Of a DNA stretch of 64,000 nt, positions 1-8,760 are shown piece after piece. The stretch's first letter is position 1. Each line of letters starts with the position of its first letter. Where the stretch lies: contig DATMLF010000147.1 of assembly GCA_035570595.1 (NCBI GenBank), positions 4,255 through 68,254 on the forward strand, given 5' to 3'. The stretch comes from AP-15 sp035570595. Lineage in GTDB: Bacteria > Pseudomonadota > Alphaproteobacteria > ATCC43930 > CGMCC-115725. The position numbers were made by a program, and so were the translations under genes. Under the pieces are notes generated by a model that saw nothing but the letters and a program-made list of their open reading frames with translations, ran no database searches and was not told the DNA's origin.

Positions 1-1072
1 GATCGACTGGTTCACGACGCTCAAAGTGGCAAACGCCGCCGCCGACCTGCGGCGCTACGATGAAAGTCGGCGGATATGGCTGCCGGACGGCTTGCCGCCG
101 GTCGGTGCGTCCGATGGCGATATCCCGCGCCTGTCTCTCGGACAATTGGCCGAAACCCTCGAACGGCTGGCCGAGGCCGGCCCCGAGGATTTCTACCAAG
201 GCGAGATCGCCCGCGCGATCGCGGCCGATAGCCGGGCGGCCGGCGGCTTTATGTCCGCCGACGATCTCGCCGATTGCCGGGCGCGCATCGTTGCGTCGCT
301 CGACATCGCCTATCGCGGCGTGACCGTCCAAACCGCCCCCGGAATGACCGCGGGGCCGACCCTTGGCGCGGTCTTGGGACGGCTCGCCAGCCAGCGGTTC
401 GGCGCGATGCCCGACGCCGGTTATTTCGAGGCGGTGATCGAGACGTTGCGCGCAGCCTATGCCGACCGGCTCGAACGTGCCGGTGACGCCGAGGCCGGCG
501 CCCAGACTTCGACGACCCACATCACCGCGATCGACCGCGACGGCACGATCGTCAGCTTGACGACGACGTTGCTGTCGCTGTTTGGCAGCTATTATGTCCT
601 CCCGAGCACCGGGATCCTGATGAACAACGGGATCATGTGGTTCGACCCGCGGCCGGGGCGGCCAAATTCGATCGCACCGGGGAAGCGCGCTCTGACCAAC
701 ATGTGCCCGATAGTCGTTGCCCGCGACGGACGGCCCTGGTTGGGACTAGGCGCGTCGGGCGGGAGGCGCATCCTCGCCGCGGTTTCGCAGATGACGAGCT
801 TTTTCGTCGATTTCGGCATGGACCCCGAAACGGCGGCGCATCATCCGCGGATCGATGTCAGCGGCAGCGACCGCATCGCCATCGACCGTCGCCTGCCGCC
901 GGCGATCCTCGAGCCGCTGTCGCGCAAGCCGGGCGCGACCCTCGTCGAGCACACGGTCTATCCGGGCCGGTTCGCGTGCCCGAACCTGGTGCTGCGCGAC
1001 GCAGCGGGTCTAAACCACGGTATTTCGGATGTGATGTCGCCGTGGTCCGCCGCGGTCGCCGAACCCGGTTGA
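1..1072 (+). CDS. gamma-glutamyltransferase family protein, C-terminal part (5' end outside window)
   Basis: The reading frame is open from base 2 at the window edge, so the GTG at 26 is probably internal and the N-terminal (large-subunit) half is missing. The visible part matches the gamma-glutamyltranspeptidase small subunit: TTHIT at about 512-526, where the first Thr is the expected N-terminal nucleophile after self-cleavage, then a GSYYVLPSTGILMNNGIMWF block and an IAPGKRALTNM block around the substrate pocket, and a C-terminal GLGASGGRR loop. The family hydrolyses or transfers gamma-glutamyl groups of glutathione and related amides, usually in the periplasm. The GIMWFDP variant departs from classical Ggt (which has SSM where this has TNM), so the substrate may be a different gamma-glutamyl or acyl amide. 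Confidence 0.85.
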   Translation, partial: IDWFTTLKVANAAADLRRYDESRRIWLPDGLPPVGASDGDIPRLSLGQLAETLERLAEAGPEDFYQGEIARAIAADSRAAGGFMSADDLADCRARIVASLDIAYRGVTVQTAPGMTAGPTLGAVLGRLASQRFGAMPDAGYFEAVIETLRAAYADRLERAGDAEAGAQTSTTHITAIDRDGTIVSLTTTLLSLFGSYYVLPSTGILMNNGIMWFDPRPGRPNSIAPGKRALTNMCPIVVARDGRPWLGLGASGGRRILAAVSQMTSFFVDFGMDPETAAHHPRIDVSGSDRIAIDRRLPPAILEPLSRKPGATLVEHTVYPGRFACPNLVLRDAAGLNHGISDVMSPWSAAVAEPG

Positions 1073-1084
1073 GGCCGCGCGCGG

Positions 1085-1801
1085 TCAGGCGGCGTCGTGG
1101 AAGATAACGCCCAGCGTGTAGCGCTCGCCGCTGCGAACGCGGCTGACGCCGTGCCGCATCGTCACGCGAAAGGCGCCGCGCGCCCCTTCGACGGGACGGT
1201 GATGCACCGGGAAGATCACCGCCTCGCCCTGGCCTAGCGGCACGACCTCGCCGCGCGACTGCACCCGCGGCCGCTGCTCGACGAGCAGAAACTCGCCGCC
1301 GCTAAAATCGTGTTGTGGATCGCTGAGCAGCACTGTCAGCTGGAACGGGAAGACCAGCGCGCCGTAGAGGTCCTGGTGCAGCCGGTTGTAGTCGCCGGGG
1401 CCGTATTTCAGCATTAGCGGCGTCGGCCGCTCTTGACCCGCTTGATGGCACTCGTCGAGATAGTCGTCCAGGCGCGGCGGAAACCGCCCCGGCTCGCGCA
1501 GCCGCTCGCGCCAACACCGGGCGATCGGCGCGAGACGTGGGTAGATCGCCTGCCGCAGCCCGGCGACCATCTCGGGCAGCGGGTAGCGGAAATACTTGTA
1601 CTCGCCGCTGCCGTAGGCGTGGCGCTGCATGACGATGCGGCGGCGAAACGCGCCGTCGTCATCGTAGAGCGCCCTGAGCGAGCGGCATTCCGCAGGGCTC
1701 AGCAGCGGCAAGGTGGCGTAGCCCTGTTCGTCGAGCGCCGCCGCGACCGCCGCCCAGTCGGCGGCGGCGACAGCGCGGGTGGCGGCCTCAGGCGGCTTCA
1801 T
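1085..1801 (-). CDS. 2OG-Fe(II) oxygenase, prolyl-hydroxylase-like
   Basis: A 238-residue protein with a double-stranded beta-helix dioxygenase signature: HQD near residues 142-144 and a distal His in MRHGV at 217 form the expected Fe(II) triad, and the RSGER segment just after it supplies an Arg for 2-oxoglutarate. I chose the ATG at 1801 (MKPPEA) because it overlaps the last 14 bases of ada, a typical coupled arrangement; an open extension to 1873 lies wholly inside ada. Family members hydroxylate amino-acid side chains or demethylate nucleic acids. Coupling to ada suggests a role in the response to alkylation damage, but the fold is closer to proline hydroxylases than to AlkB, so the substrate is unknown. 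Confidence 0.8.
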   Translation of the reverse strand: MKPPEAATRAVAAADWAAVAAALDEQGYATLPLLSPAECRSLRALYDDDGAFRRRIVMQRHAYGSGEYKYFRYPLPEMVAGLRQAIYPRLAPIARCWRERLREPGRFPPRLDDYLDECHQAGQERPTPLMLKYGPGDYNRLHQDLYGALVFPFQLTVLLSDPQHDFSGGEFLLVEQRPRVQSRGEVVPLGQGEAVIFPVHHRPVEGARGAFRVTMRHGVSRVRSGERYTLGVIFHDAA

Positions 1802-2852
1802 CTTTCGCCGCCGCTTCGCGCTCGCGGTCGAGCAAGGCGCGCTTGCGCTCGATCCCCCAGCGATAGCCGGCAAGATCGCCGTCCGCGCCGATCACCCGAT
1901 GGCAAGGGATCGCGAGCGCCAGGTCGTTGGCGGCACAGGCCCTCGCCACCGCGCGCACCGCCGTCGGCTGGCCCAACGCCAGCGCGATCTCGCTGTAGGT
2001 CGCGGTACGGCCGAGCGGGATCTTTTGCAATGCCCGCCACACCCGCGCCTGAAACGCGGTGCCGCGGATGTCGAGCGGTAGGTCGAGGGTCTGCGACGGA
2101 GCGGTAATGAAATGCACGACCTGCTCGGCCCAGTCCTTGAGGCCGGTGTCCTGCTCGACCAGCCTGGCGGCGGGAAAGCGCCGGCGCACCATGGCCGCGA
2201 GCCGCTCGCGGTCGTCGCCGAGCGCCGTCATGACGATGCCGCGTTCGGTCGCCGCGACGAGCGCCCAGTCAAGCGGGGTCGGCACCGTCACAAAGCGGAT
2301 CGTCTCGCCCGCGCCGCCGCGCCGCCGCGCGCCCGGCGTCATGCCAAGCCCGGCGGGGGCCGCCTCATAGGCGCGCGAGCTTGACCCGAACCCCGACCCA
2401 TAGATCGCCGCCGCGACATCCTCGCCGGCCTCGAGCTTTCGCGCGAAATTGCCGAGCCGGTGGGTGCGGGCATAGTCGCGCGGCGTCGCCCCCGTGACCT
2501 GCTTGAAGACGCGGTGAAAATGAAACCGGCTGATCCCCGCCGCGTCGGCGAGCTCGGCGAGGCTTGGCGTCGCTTCGCTCGTGCGCAGCAATGCGCAGGC
2601 TTTCTCGATCGCCGCGACGTGCCGCGAGGCCGACGACGGATCAGCCGGCCGGCACCGTTTGCACGCCCGCAACCCGGCCGTCTCCGCCGCCGCGGTCGTC
2701 TCGAAAAACCGCGTGTTGGCGCGCAACGGCGGGCGCGACGGGCAGCCCGGCCGGCAATAGACCCCTGTGGTTAAGACCCCGTAATAAAAGCTGCCGTCGG
2801 CGGCGGCATCCCGCCCCTCGACCGCCGCCCAGCATTTGTCGAAATCCAACAT
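1788..2852 (-). CDS. ada: bifunctional methyltransferase and AraC-type activator Ada
   Basis: A 354-residue Ada with all three parts. The N-terminal Zn domain has Cys33 and Cys37 (CRPGC) and Cys64 and Cys67 (CKRC), which accept methyl from DNA phosphotriesters. An AraC-type helix-turn-helix follows. The C-terminal O6-alkylguanine transferase domain has the PCHRV active site (Cys317). Methylated Ada activates its own promoter and other repair genes. Two ATGs stand in tandem (2855, 2852) behind AGGAG; the second has the better spacing and gives the length of E. coli Ada. Another ATG at 2876 would add 8 residues. The 3' end overlaps the 2OG oxygenase gene, so the two are probably one adaptive-response operon. 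Confidence 0.95.
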   Translation of the reverse strand: MLDFDKCWAAVEGRDAAADGSFYYGVLTTGVYCRPGCPSRPPLRANTRFFETTAAAETAGLRACKRCRPADPSSASRHVAAIEKACALLRTSEATPSLAELADAAGISRFHFHRVFKQVTGATPRDYARTHRLGNFARKLEAGEDVAAAIYGSGFGSSSRAYEAAPAGLGMTPGARRRGGAGETIRFVTVPTPLDWALVAATERGIVMTALGDDRERLAAMVRRRFPAARLVEQDTGLKDWAEQVVHFITAPSQTLDLPLDIRGTAFQARVWRALQKIPLGRTATYSEIALALGQPTAVRAVARACAANDLALAIPCHRVIGADGDLAGYRWGIERKRALLDREREAAAKDEAA

Positions 2853-2926
2853 CATCCGCTCCTGCGCATCATCCACAGGCGGAAGATGGCGCGGTCGGGC
2901 GCGCGGCTCTATCCGGCGATTGCTGT

Positions 2927-3886
2927 CTAATTCGCGCGCCGCCCGCCGTTGACGTAGTGCTTCGGCAGCATCGCGTGGATGCCCTTGTTGCCGTCGACGA
3001 GCTGGGTCACCCGCAGGTCGACCGCGAGGCTGCAGAACATATAGGCGTCCTCGCGGCCGAGCCCCATGCGCTCGCCGATCAGCGTGATCATCTGGCGCAA
3101 CGCGGTCTTGGCCGCGTCGTCGAGATCTTCGTCAAAGCCCATCGTTATCAGGTGGGTGGGCGTCTCGGCGCGGGGCAGGTCGATGCCCATTCCCTTGTGC
3201 AGGGTCAGGCGGAAGGTGCCGGTCAGCGCGGTTTCGAGTGCGGTCACGCAAACCTCGCCGTCGCCCTGCACGCCGTGGCCGTCGCCCGCCGAGAACAGCC
3301 CGCCCTCGCTCCACACCGGCAGGTAAAGCGTCGTGCCCGCGACCAGCTCCTTCAGGTCCATGTTGCCGCCAAACTCGCGCGGCACGATCGAGGTCACCTG
3401 GCCGTAGTTGGGCGGCGGCGCCACCCCCATGACCCCGAAAAACGGCGCCAATTCGATCTCGGCACCCCACGGCACCGTGGCAACGCCGCGCTGGCGGTCG
3501 ATCGCGGTGTGCCAGGTCCGGCGCACCGGGAAATCCTCCGGCAGGGTGCCGGATAATGGCCGAATGCGGGTGTATCCCCAATTCTGCCGGCAGTCGACCG
3601 ACAGGATCTCGATTCCCAGCGCGTCGCCGGGCTCGGCTCCTTCGACCGCGATCGGCCCGGTCAGGATGTGCGCGCCGAGCCGGGGCTCGACCGCGGCGTG
3701 GATCGCCTTGTGCTCGGAGAGGATGTCGAAGCGGCCGTCCACCGGCAAAACGTCGGGCCCGCCCGATACGCTGTCCAAGGTCACCGTGTCGCCCGAGGCG
3801 ACGGTCAGCACCGGCTTCAGCGCCGAATCGAAGAAGCCCCAATGACAGGTTTCGGGGCTGGCCCGCAAAACGTGATGCTGCGACAC
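2927..3886 (-). CDS. acetamidase/formamidase family protein
   Basis: A protein of about 319 residues that aligns over its length with FmdA/AmdA-type acetamidases, which hydrolyse short-chain amides to ammonia and the carboxylate. Supporting features are the N-terminal SQHHVLRASPETCHWGFFD segment, the GDTVTLDSVSGG strand, and the central SAGDGHGVQGDGEVC motif of this fold. Start choice: the GTG at 3886 follows AGGGAG with 6 bases of spacing; a TTG at 3910 in the same frame would add 8 residues but has no ribosome site. It is monocistronic, facing away from the DUF2161 gene across about 120 bp that must hold both promoters. Confidence 0.85.
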   Translation of the reverse strand: MSQHHVLRASPETCHWGFFDSALKPVLTVASGDTVTLDSVSGGPDVLPVDGRFDILSEHKAIHAAVEPRLGAHILTGPIAVEGAEPGDALGIEILSVDCRQNWGYTRIRPLSGTLPEDFPVRRTWHTAIDRQRGVATVPWGAEIELAPFFGVMGVAPPPNYGQVTSIVPREFGGNMDLKELVAGTTLYLPVWSEGGLFSAGDGHGVQGDGEVCVTALETALTGTFRLTLHKGMGIDLPRAETPTHLITMGFDEDLDDAAKTALRQMITLIGERMGLGREDAYMFCSLAVDLRVTQLVDGNKGIHAMLPKHYVNGGRRAN

Positions 3887-4009
3887 GGCAAACTCCCTGA
3901 GCTTGGTCAACTGCCGATGTTAGCCCTGGTTTCGTTGCGGTGCACGCATTTCGCCCGCTTCCGGCACGCCGTCCGCTGTAGAACACACTTGGGGATTCGG
4001 GGGCGTGGG

Positions 4010-4693
4010 ATGGCCGAGACGGCGCTCTATCCGACCGTGAAGCGGTTTCTCGAAGGTGCCGGGTTTGTCGTAAAGGGCGAGGTTTGCGGCTGCGACATCG
4101 CTGCGGTGCGCGACGGCGAGCCGCCGCTGCTGGCGGTCGTCGAGATGAAGCGCGGCTTCAGCCTCGATCTCCTGCTGCAGGCGGTCGACCGGATGCGGCC
4201 GGCCGACGAGGTGTGGCTCGCCGTGCCGCTGACCCATCGCGGGCGTGATCGCGACCCGCGCGTGCGCCGGCTCTGCCGGCTGGTCGGCCTCGGCTTGCTG
4301 GCGGTCGACGTTGGCCGCGACCGGGTTGAGGTGTTGGCCGAGCCCGGCCCCTATCGGCCCCGCCCGGATCGGCCGCGGCGCACCAGGCTGCTCGCGGAGC
4401 ATGCCCGGCGTCAGGGCGACCCCTCGCCCGGGGGCTCCGTCCGCCGGCCGGTCATGACCGCGTATCGCCAGCGCGCGCTCGCCTGCGCCGCAGGGCTGCA
4501 TGTCGGCCGCGCCCGCCCGCGCGACCTGCGTCATGCTGTCCCCGATGCCGGCCGCATCCTGCTGCGCAACGTGTATGGCTGGTTCGAGCGCACCGCACCC
4601 GGCCGCTATCGCCTCACCGCGCAGGGCGAAGCCGCGCTGCAGCGCTGGCCGACCTCTGCCCCTGTGCCGCCGGCGACCCGGGTTGCGGCTTAG
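4010..4693 (+). CDS. DUF2161 family protein, putative PD-(D/E)XK phosphodiesterase
   Basis: A 227-residue protein recognisable as DUF2161: ALYPTVKRFLEGAGFVVKGE, then a GCDIAAV strand and VVEMKRGFSLDLLLQAVDR. The GCD...EMK spacing fits the D-(E)XK active site of the restriction-endonuclease-like fold. The C-terminal half carries a winged-helix-like segment (GWFERTAPGRYRLTAQGEAA). The family is widespread in alphaproteobacteria and its function is unknown. The start at 4010 begins the conserved region; the open frame continues upstream without support. No partner gene suggests a defence role. Confidence 0.8.
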   Translation: MAETALYPTVKRFLEGAGFVVKGEVCGCDIAAVRDGEPPLLAVVEMKRGFSLDLLLQAVDRMRPADEVWLAVPLTHRGRDRDPRVRRLCRLVGLGLLAVDVGRDRVEVLAEPGPYRPRPDRPRRTRLLAEHARRQGDPSPGGSVRRPVMTAYRQRALACAAGLHVGRARPRDLRHAVPDAGRILLRNVYGWFERTAPGRYRLTAQGEAALQRWPTSAPVPPATRVAA

Positions 4694-4792
4694 AGATGAT
4701 CGCCGCCGTGCGCCGCGGAAAAGCGCTGCCCTGAGCTGTGTGCGGCATCGCCGCCACCGGGTACACGCGGCAGCGCTCGCGAGAATGTCCGA

Positions 4793-5452
4793 TCAACATT
4801 CATCGCCCGCCCAAGCCTCCCGGCCCTCCTTGACCAGCAGCCAGACGACGGCCAGCGAAACCATCGAATCAATCCACCACGCCCCGAGCGCGAGTTGGCC
4901 CACGAGCCCAATTACGACCACAAAGGAGAGCCAGCCGCACGCGATCGATTCTACGGCGTCAGTGCGCAACGCTCGGCTGTCGAGCTCGTGAGCGAGGCGC
5001 AGCTTGCGCCGGGACAAGAGCCACATGATCGGCATCGCCGCGATGCCAACAACCAGCCCCGGCCACGCGAACATCGCGGTTTGCCGCATCCACATCCTCC
5101 ATCCGGCCGCCGCCACGACATAAGCAGCGAGCGCCATCAGGAGCACGGCGCCGATGCGGCTTGCCGAGCGCTCGGCGGATTCGGCCAAAGACCGGCCTCG
5201 TCGCAACTCGATGACGAGACGCCAGATCAGCACGCCCGCCGAGACCAACTCGATCAGGCTGTCGATCCCGAACGCGAGCAGCGCGATCGAGCGCGCGGCG
5301 ATCCCGGAATTTATCGCCACGCCGGCCTCGACGGCCATCCACCCGACGGCAAGGTATTCCAGGCGAAACGCCTCCCGCACGAGCGAGGCGCGCCGGTCGA
5401 CCGAGGTTGCCTCTGCCAATTTTTGGCCTTTTTGGCTACTTCCTATGATCAC
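4793..5452 (-). CDS. CDF-like cation transporter
   Basis: A 219-residue membrane protein with five to six hydrophobic segments. Two acidic signatures typical of cation diffusion facilitators are visible: FGIDSLIELVSAGVLIWRL in the second membrane helix and RTDAVES followed by WWIDSMVSLAVVW in the fifth and sixth. CDF proteins export Zn, Fe, Co or Mn against protons. The cytoplasmic C-terminal metal-sensing domain of full-length CDFs (about 300 residues) is absent, so this is the short form. Metal specificity cannot be read. It diverges from the ABC permease pair. Confidence 0.75.
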   Translation of the reverse strand: MIIGSSQKGQKLAEATSVDRRASLVREAFRLEYLAVGWMAVEAGVAINSGIAARSIALLAFGIDSLIELVSAGVLIWRLVIELRRGRSLAESAERSASRIGAVLLMALAAYVVAAAGWRMWMRQTAMFAWPGLVVGIAAMPIMWLLSRRKLRLAHELDSRALRTDAVESIACGWLSFVVVIGLVGQLALGAWWIDSMVSLAVVWLLVKEGREAWAGDEC

Positions 5453-5569
5453 CGTGGATCTATGTAGGCGACGGGGCGGGGATATCGCCGCAAGGTGGCG
5501 GGTCGAGCTTCGGTTTGGCGCCGTCGGGTACCGCGGCCCGGCGAGCGGCGCGACCTCGGGAGGCCGGAG

Positions 5570-6484
5570 ATGAGCGGCACCCAGGTGGTCGCAACAGGAG
5601 GGGCGGTTCCGTTCGGTCGAGGCCGGCCGTCCAAGCGCCGCCGCCTGTACGGCTCGGATTTCATCTGGTCGATCGCCTTTCTCGTCCCCTATGCGGCGGT
5701 GTTCGCCGCCTTTGTCATCTATCCGATCGGCTACGGCCTGTGGATGGGCAGCAATCCGTCGCTTTACGCCGAGCTCTTCGCCGATCCACGCTACACCACG
5801 GCGGCGATCAATACTCTGCTGTTCCTTGCTTTGGCGGTAAACGCACAGATGCTGGGCGCCCTGTTGCTGTCCGGCTTTTTCATGCGCCCCCGGCGATGGA
5901 TCAAGGCGCTCTTGGTTATTTATATCCTGCCGTGGGCATTGCCCGCGGTTCCGGCCTTTCTTTCATTCCATTGGATGTTGGTGGCCGACCGGCAGGGTTT
6001 GCTCGACGGTCTGTTGTCGGTGCTCTTCGGAGTCGAAGGACCGGACTGGTTCGCTCAAGGTTGGCTCGCGCTCGCCTGTGACATCGTCTCATATATCTGG
6101 AAATGGATGCCGCTGTGGACGTTGATCCTGCTCGGCGGCCGGATGGCGATCCCGCCAGATCTTTACGAAGCGGCTGAGATGGACGGCGCCTCGCCCTACC
6201 GCCGGTTCGTTCACGTCACCGTGCCGCTGCTCGCCAACCTTTACTTGATCAGCACGGTGATCTCGACGATCTGGGCATTTGGCGACTATGCCCCGGTGTT
6301 GTTCGTCTCGGGCGGGGCACCGGCGTTCTCGTCGAACGTGCTCTCGACGCTCGGGTTTCGCTATGCGCTCGACTTTGCCGACCCGCAGCTTGCGGTCGCG
6401 GCGGGTCTGTCGGGTCTTCCACTCCTGATCCCGCTCGTCGTGTTGCTGATGCGCCGGCTGAGCACCGCGGAGGTGCAGCTGTGA
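5570..6484 (+). CDS. sugar ABC transporter permease, MalF/UgpA type
   Basis: A 304-residue inner-membrane permease with about six transmembrane segments and the cytoplasmic EAA loop (YEAAEMDGASPYRRFVHVTV) that docks the ATPase. It belongs to the carbohydrate uptake type 1 family. The ATG at 5570 is preceded by GGGAGG; an in-frame upstream ATG at 5495 lacks a site. Its stop overlaps the start of the next permease by 4 bases, so the two are translationally coupled. No solute-binding protein or ATPase gene lies on either side; the upstream gene is divergent and the downstream one convergent. Confidence 0.85.
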   Translation: MSGTQVVATGGAVPFGRGRPSKRRRLYGSDFIWSIAFLVPYAAVFAAFVIYPIGYGLWMGSNPSLYAELFADPRYTTAAINTLLFLALAVNAQMLGALLLSGFFMRPRRWIKALLVIYILPWALPAVPAFLSFHWMLVADRQGLLDGLLSVLFGVEGPDWFAQGWLALACDIVSYIWKWMPLWTLILLGGRMAIPPDLYEAAEMDGASPYRRFVHVTVPLLANLYLISTVISTIWAFGDYAPVLFVSGGAPAFSSNVLSTLGFRYALDFADPQLAVAAGLSGLPLLIPLVVLLMRRLSTAEVQL

Positions 6485-7371
6485 GCGCCGCGCCGCCCTT
6501 GAAGCGGCGGGCGCGCCGGCCGAATTACCGGCTGCGGCGGGTTCTCGTCGAAGCAGCCTCGGCGGCGCTCGGGGCGGTCGTCGTCGTCTGGTCGCTGATC
6601 CCGGTGTACAACATGTTTCTGGTCGCGCTCGACCCGACCGGCCACAACGAATTCACCGGCGAAATCTGGCCGCTGCACCCGACTCTCGACAGCTTTGTCG
6701 CATTGTGGACCGAGGGCGCCGACGACGTCGAGCATATCTGGAGCCAGTTCGGCAACAGCATCTACATCGGGATCATGGTAATGGCGCTGACCGTCGTGAT
6801 CGGCTCGCTCGCCAGTTTCGCGGTCGGCCGGATGCGCCTCGCCCAGGATTGGGCGCTCACCAACACGGCGCTTGTGACTTATGTGATCCCGTCGTCGACC
6901 CTGATCATCCCGTTCTTTCGAGTGATGCACATCTATCGGCTGTTGGACAATCCGTGGGCGGTCATCGCTGCGGAAGTGACGTTTGCGACCCCCTACGCCA
7001 TCCTCGTCCTGCTGCAATATGCGAAATTGATCCCGGTCGAGCTCGACGAAGCGGCCCGGATCGATGGAGCATCGGTGGCCCAGGTCTATCTCCGTATTTA
7101 TCTGCCGCTAATCGCCCCGGCGCTCGCCGCAGTCGGAAGTTTCGCGATACTGTTATCCTGGAACGATTACTTTTATCAATACATGTTGCTGATGTCGGAA
7201 AAGCACACGACAGTGGCCGTGGCGCTGGAGCAGTTCTTCGACGACGACGACGCGCCCTGGAACTACATGATGGCGATCGCGATCGTTTACTCGCTGCCGC
7301 CGATCGCGATTTTCTACGCGCTTCGCCGGTATATAGCAGCCGGTCTGACGAAGGGCGGCGTCACGGGCTAA
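6481..7371 (+). CDS. sugar ABC transporter permease, MalG/UgpE type
   Basis: A 296-residue second permease of the same transporter, starting at GTG within the GTGA overlap with the first permease. It has six membrane segments, an EAA loop (DEAARIDGASVAQVYLRIYL) and the MalG-like end GLTKGGVTG. An acidic stretch (FFDDDDAPW, about residue 255) lies in a late external loop. With the preceding gene it forms the membrane channel of a type I sugar or polyol importer. The missing partners must be supplied from elsewhere in the genome or the transporter is a remnant; both frames look intact, which favours function. Confidence 0.85.
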   Translation: MSAAPPLKRRARRPNYRLRRVLVEAASAALGAVVVVWSLIPVYNMFLVALDPTGHNEFTGEIWPLHPTLDSFVALWTEGADDVEHIWSQFGNSIYIGIMVMALTVVIGSLASFAVGRMRLAQDWALTNTALVTYVIPSSTLIIPFFRVMHIYRLLDNPWAVIAAEVTFATPYAILVLLQYAKLIPVELDEAARIDGASVAQVYLRIYLPLIAPALAAVGSFAILLSWNDYFYQYMLLMSEKHTTVAVALEQFFDDDDAPWNYMMAIAIVYSLPPIAIFYALRRYIAAGLTKGGVTG

Positions 7372-7401
7372 ACGCTGCCATTCGCCGGGCCGCACCGCGC
7401 C

Positions 7402-8610
7402 TCAGCGGAACATGCGGCCTTCCGGCGGCAGGCCGAGCAGGATCTGGCCGACGGTCTCGAAATGCACCGGGCGGCCCTGGCCCTGCTGGCTGCCGGCGTG
7501 CATGTCGCGCAGCCGTCGCTCGAACGGGTTCTCGTTGAAGATCGCGGTGGCGCCGGCGGCGCTGTAGACCTGGGCGACGACCTCCCGCGACTGCTGAATC
7601 GCCCAGGTCGAGGCGAGCCTCAGGCGCGCGTGCTGGTCGGGGCGGAACTCGCCGTTGCGTTGGGCCTCGTCCCACATCTCTTCGAGCGTCTGGTGGATAA
7701 AGGCGCGGCACGAGCGCAGCCGGGCCTCGCATTGCGCGACTTGCGACTGGATCACGTTGTTGTTGCGCAATGGGTTGCGCGCCCCGCGCGGGATCTTGTC
7801 GCGCGCCAGCACGATAAACGACTCGAGCGCGCCGCGGGCGATGCCCAGGGACACGTTCGAAAAGCCCATCGCATAGACCATGCCGCTGGTGAACTTGTAG
7901 AGGGTGCCCGGCTCGCGCCGCTCGGCGGCGTTGTCGCGCCCGCAGGTGTAGCGTTGCGGCACAAACAAATCCTCGACCGCGTAGCTGTCGCTGCCGGTGC
8001 CGCGCAGCCCGATCACCTGCCAGTTATCGATGATTTTGGCGCTGGTTTTCGGGAACAGCACGGTGCGCACGGCGGGCCGGCCGTTCGGGTTCATTCGCGG
8101 CGTGCCGTCCTGCTCGACGATCGGCACATGGGCGCCAAGCCAGGTCGCGTGCCGGCTGCCGGTGGCAAAGCCCCAGCGGCCGGTCACCCGGAGGCCGCCT
8201 TCGACCGCGACCCCCCGGCCGGCGCCGGGCAGGTCCGGCCCCCAGGCGAGAATGCCCTGTCGCGGCCCGAAAATCTCGCGCGCAATCACCGGGTCGAGGT
8301 AGGGTGCGGTCATCGAGCAGCCGGAATTCTGGCCGAGCGACCACGCCGTCGACGGTTCCGCCTTGGCGATCTCCTCGAGCACCTGGACATAGGTCAGCGG
8401 GTGCAACTCGGCGCCGCCCAGCGAGCGCGGGATCAGCAATTTGAAAAAACCGCCTTCGATCAGCGCCTCGACGACGCGCGGCGGCAGTTGGCGGTGCTCC
8501 TCGATCTCGTCGGCGGCGTCCTCGAGCAGCGGCTTCAGCGCCCGCGCTCGTTCGATGTAATCGGCCCCGCGCGTCTCGGGCCGAGCCAAATCGAGGTCAA
8601 TCGACGCCAT
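7402..8610 (-). CDS. acyl-CoA dehydrogenase fold flavoenzyme (group D monooxygenase-like)
   Basis: A 402-residue flavoprotein with the acyl-CoA dehydrogenase fold: N-terminal helical domain (FFKLLIPRSLGGAELHPLTY), a middle beta domain (GRWGFATGSRHATWLG) and a C-terminal four-helix bundle ending in PFERRLRDMHAGSQQGQGRP. The features resemble two-component flavin monooxygenases such as HsaA and the indole-acetate enzyme IacA as much as true dehydrogenases, so oxidation of an aromatic or acyl-CoA compound is likely but the chemistry is not settled. The ATG at 8610 follows GGGAGA. A flavin reductase, expected for a group D enzyme, is not adjacent. It is convergent with the ABC permease pair. Confidence 0.75.
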   Translation of the reverse strand: MASIDLDLARPETRGADYIERARALKPLLEDAADEIEEHRQLPPRVVEALIEGGFFKLLIPRSLGGAELHPLTYVQVLEEIAKAEPSTAWSLGQNSGCSMTAPYLDPVIAREIFGPRQGILAWGPDLPGAGRGVAVEGGLRVTGRWGFATGSRHATWLGAHVPIVEQDGTPRMNPNGRPAVRTVLFPKTSAKIIDNWQVIGLRGTGSDSYAVEDLFVPQRYTCGRDNAAERREPGTLYKFTSGMVYAMGFSNVSLGIARGALESFIVLARDKIPRGARNPLRNNNVIQSQVAQCEARLRSCRAFIHQTLEEMWDEAQRNGEFRPDQHARLRLASTWAIQQSREVVAQVYSAAGATAIFNENPFERRLRDMHAGSQQGQGRPVHFETVGQILLGLPPEGRMFR

Positions 8611-8760
8611 CTTGTTCTCCCTTTGCCGACACGGCGACGCCCGCCGGCGCTGTCCTGCTGGGCCGGTGCTATCCTTGGGCAAGATACCATCGCATGAAGG
8701 GGGCCAGCGACGATTTCCGCGCAACCCGCCCCCGCCCACTGGGCGCGAACCGGCGGGGCT

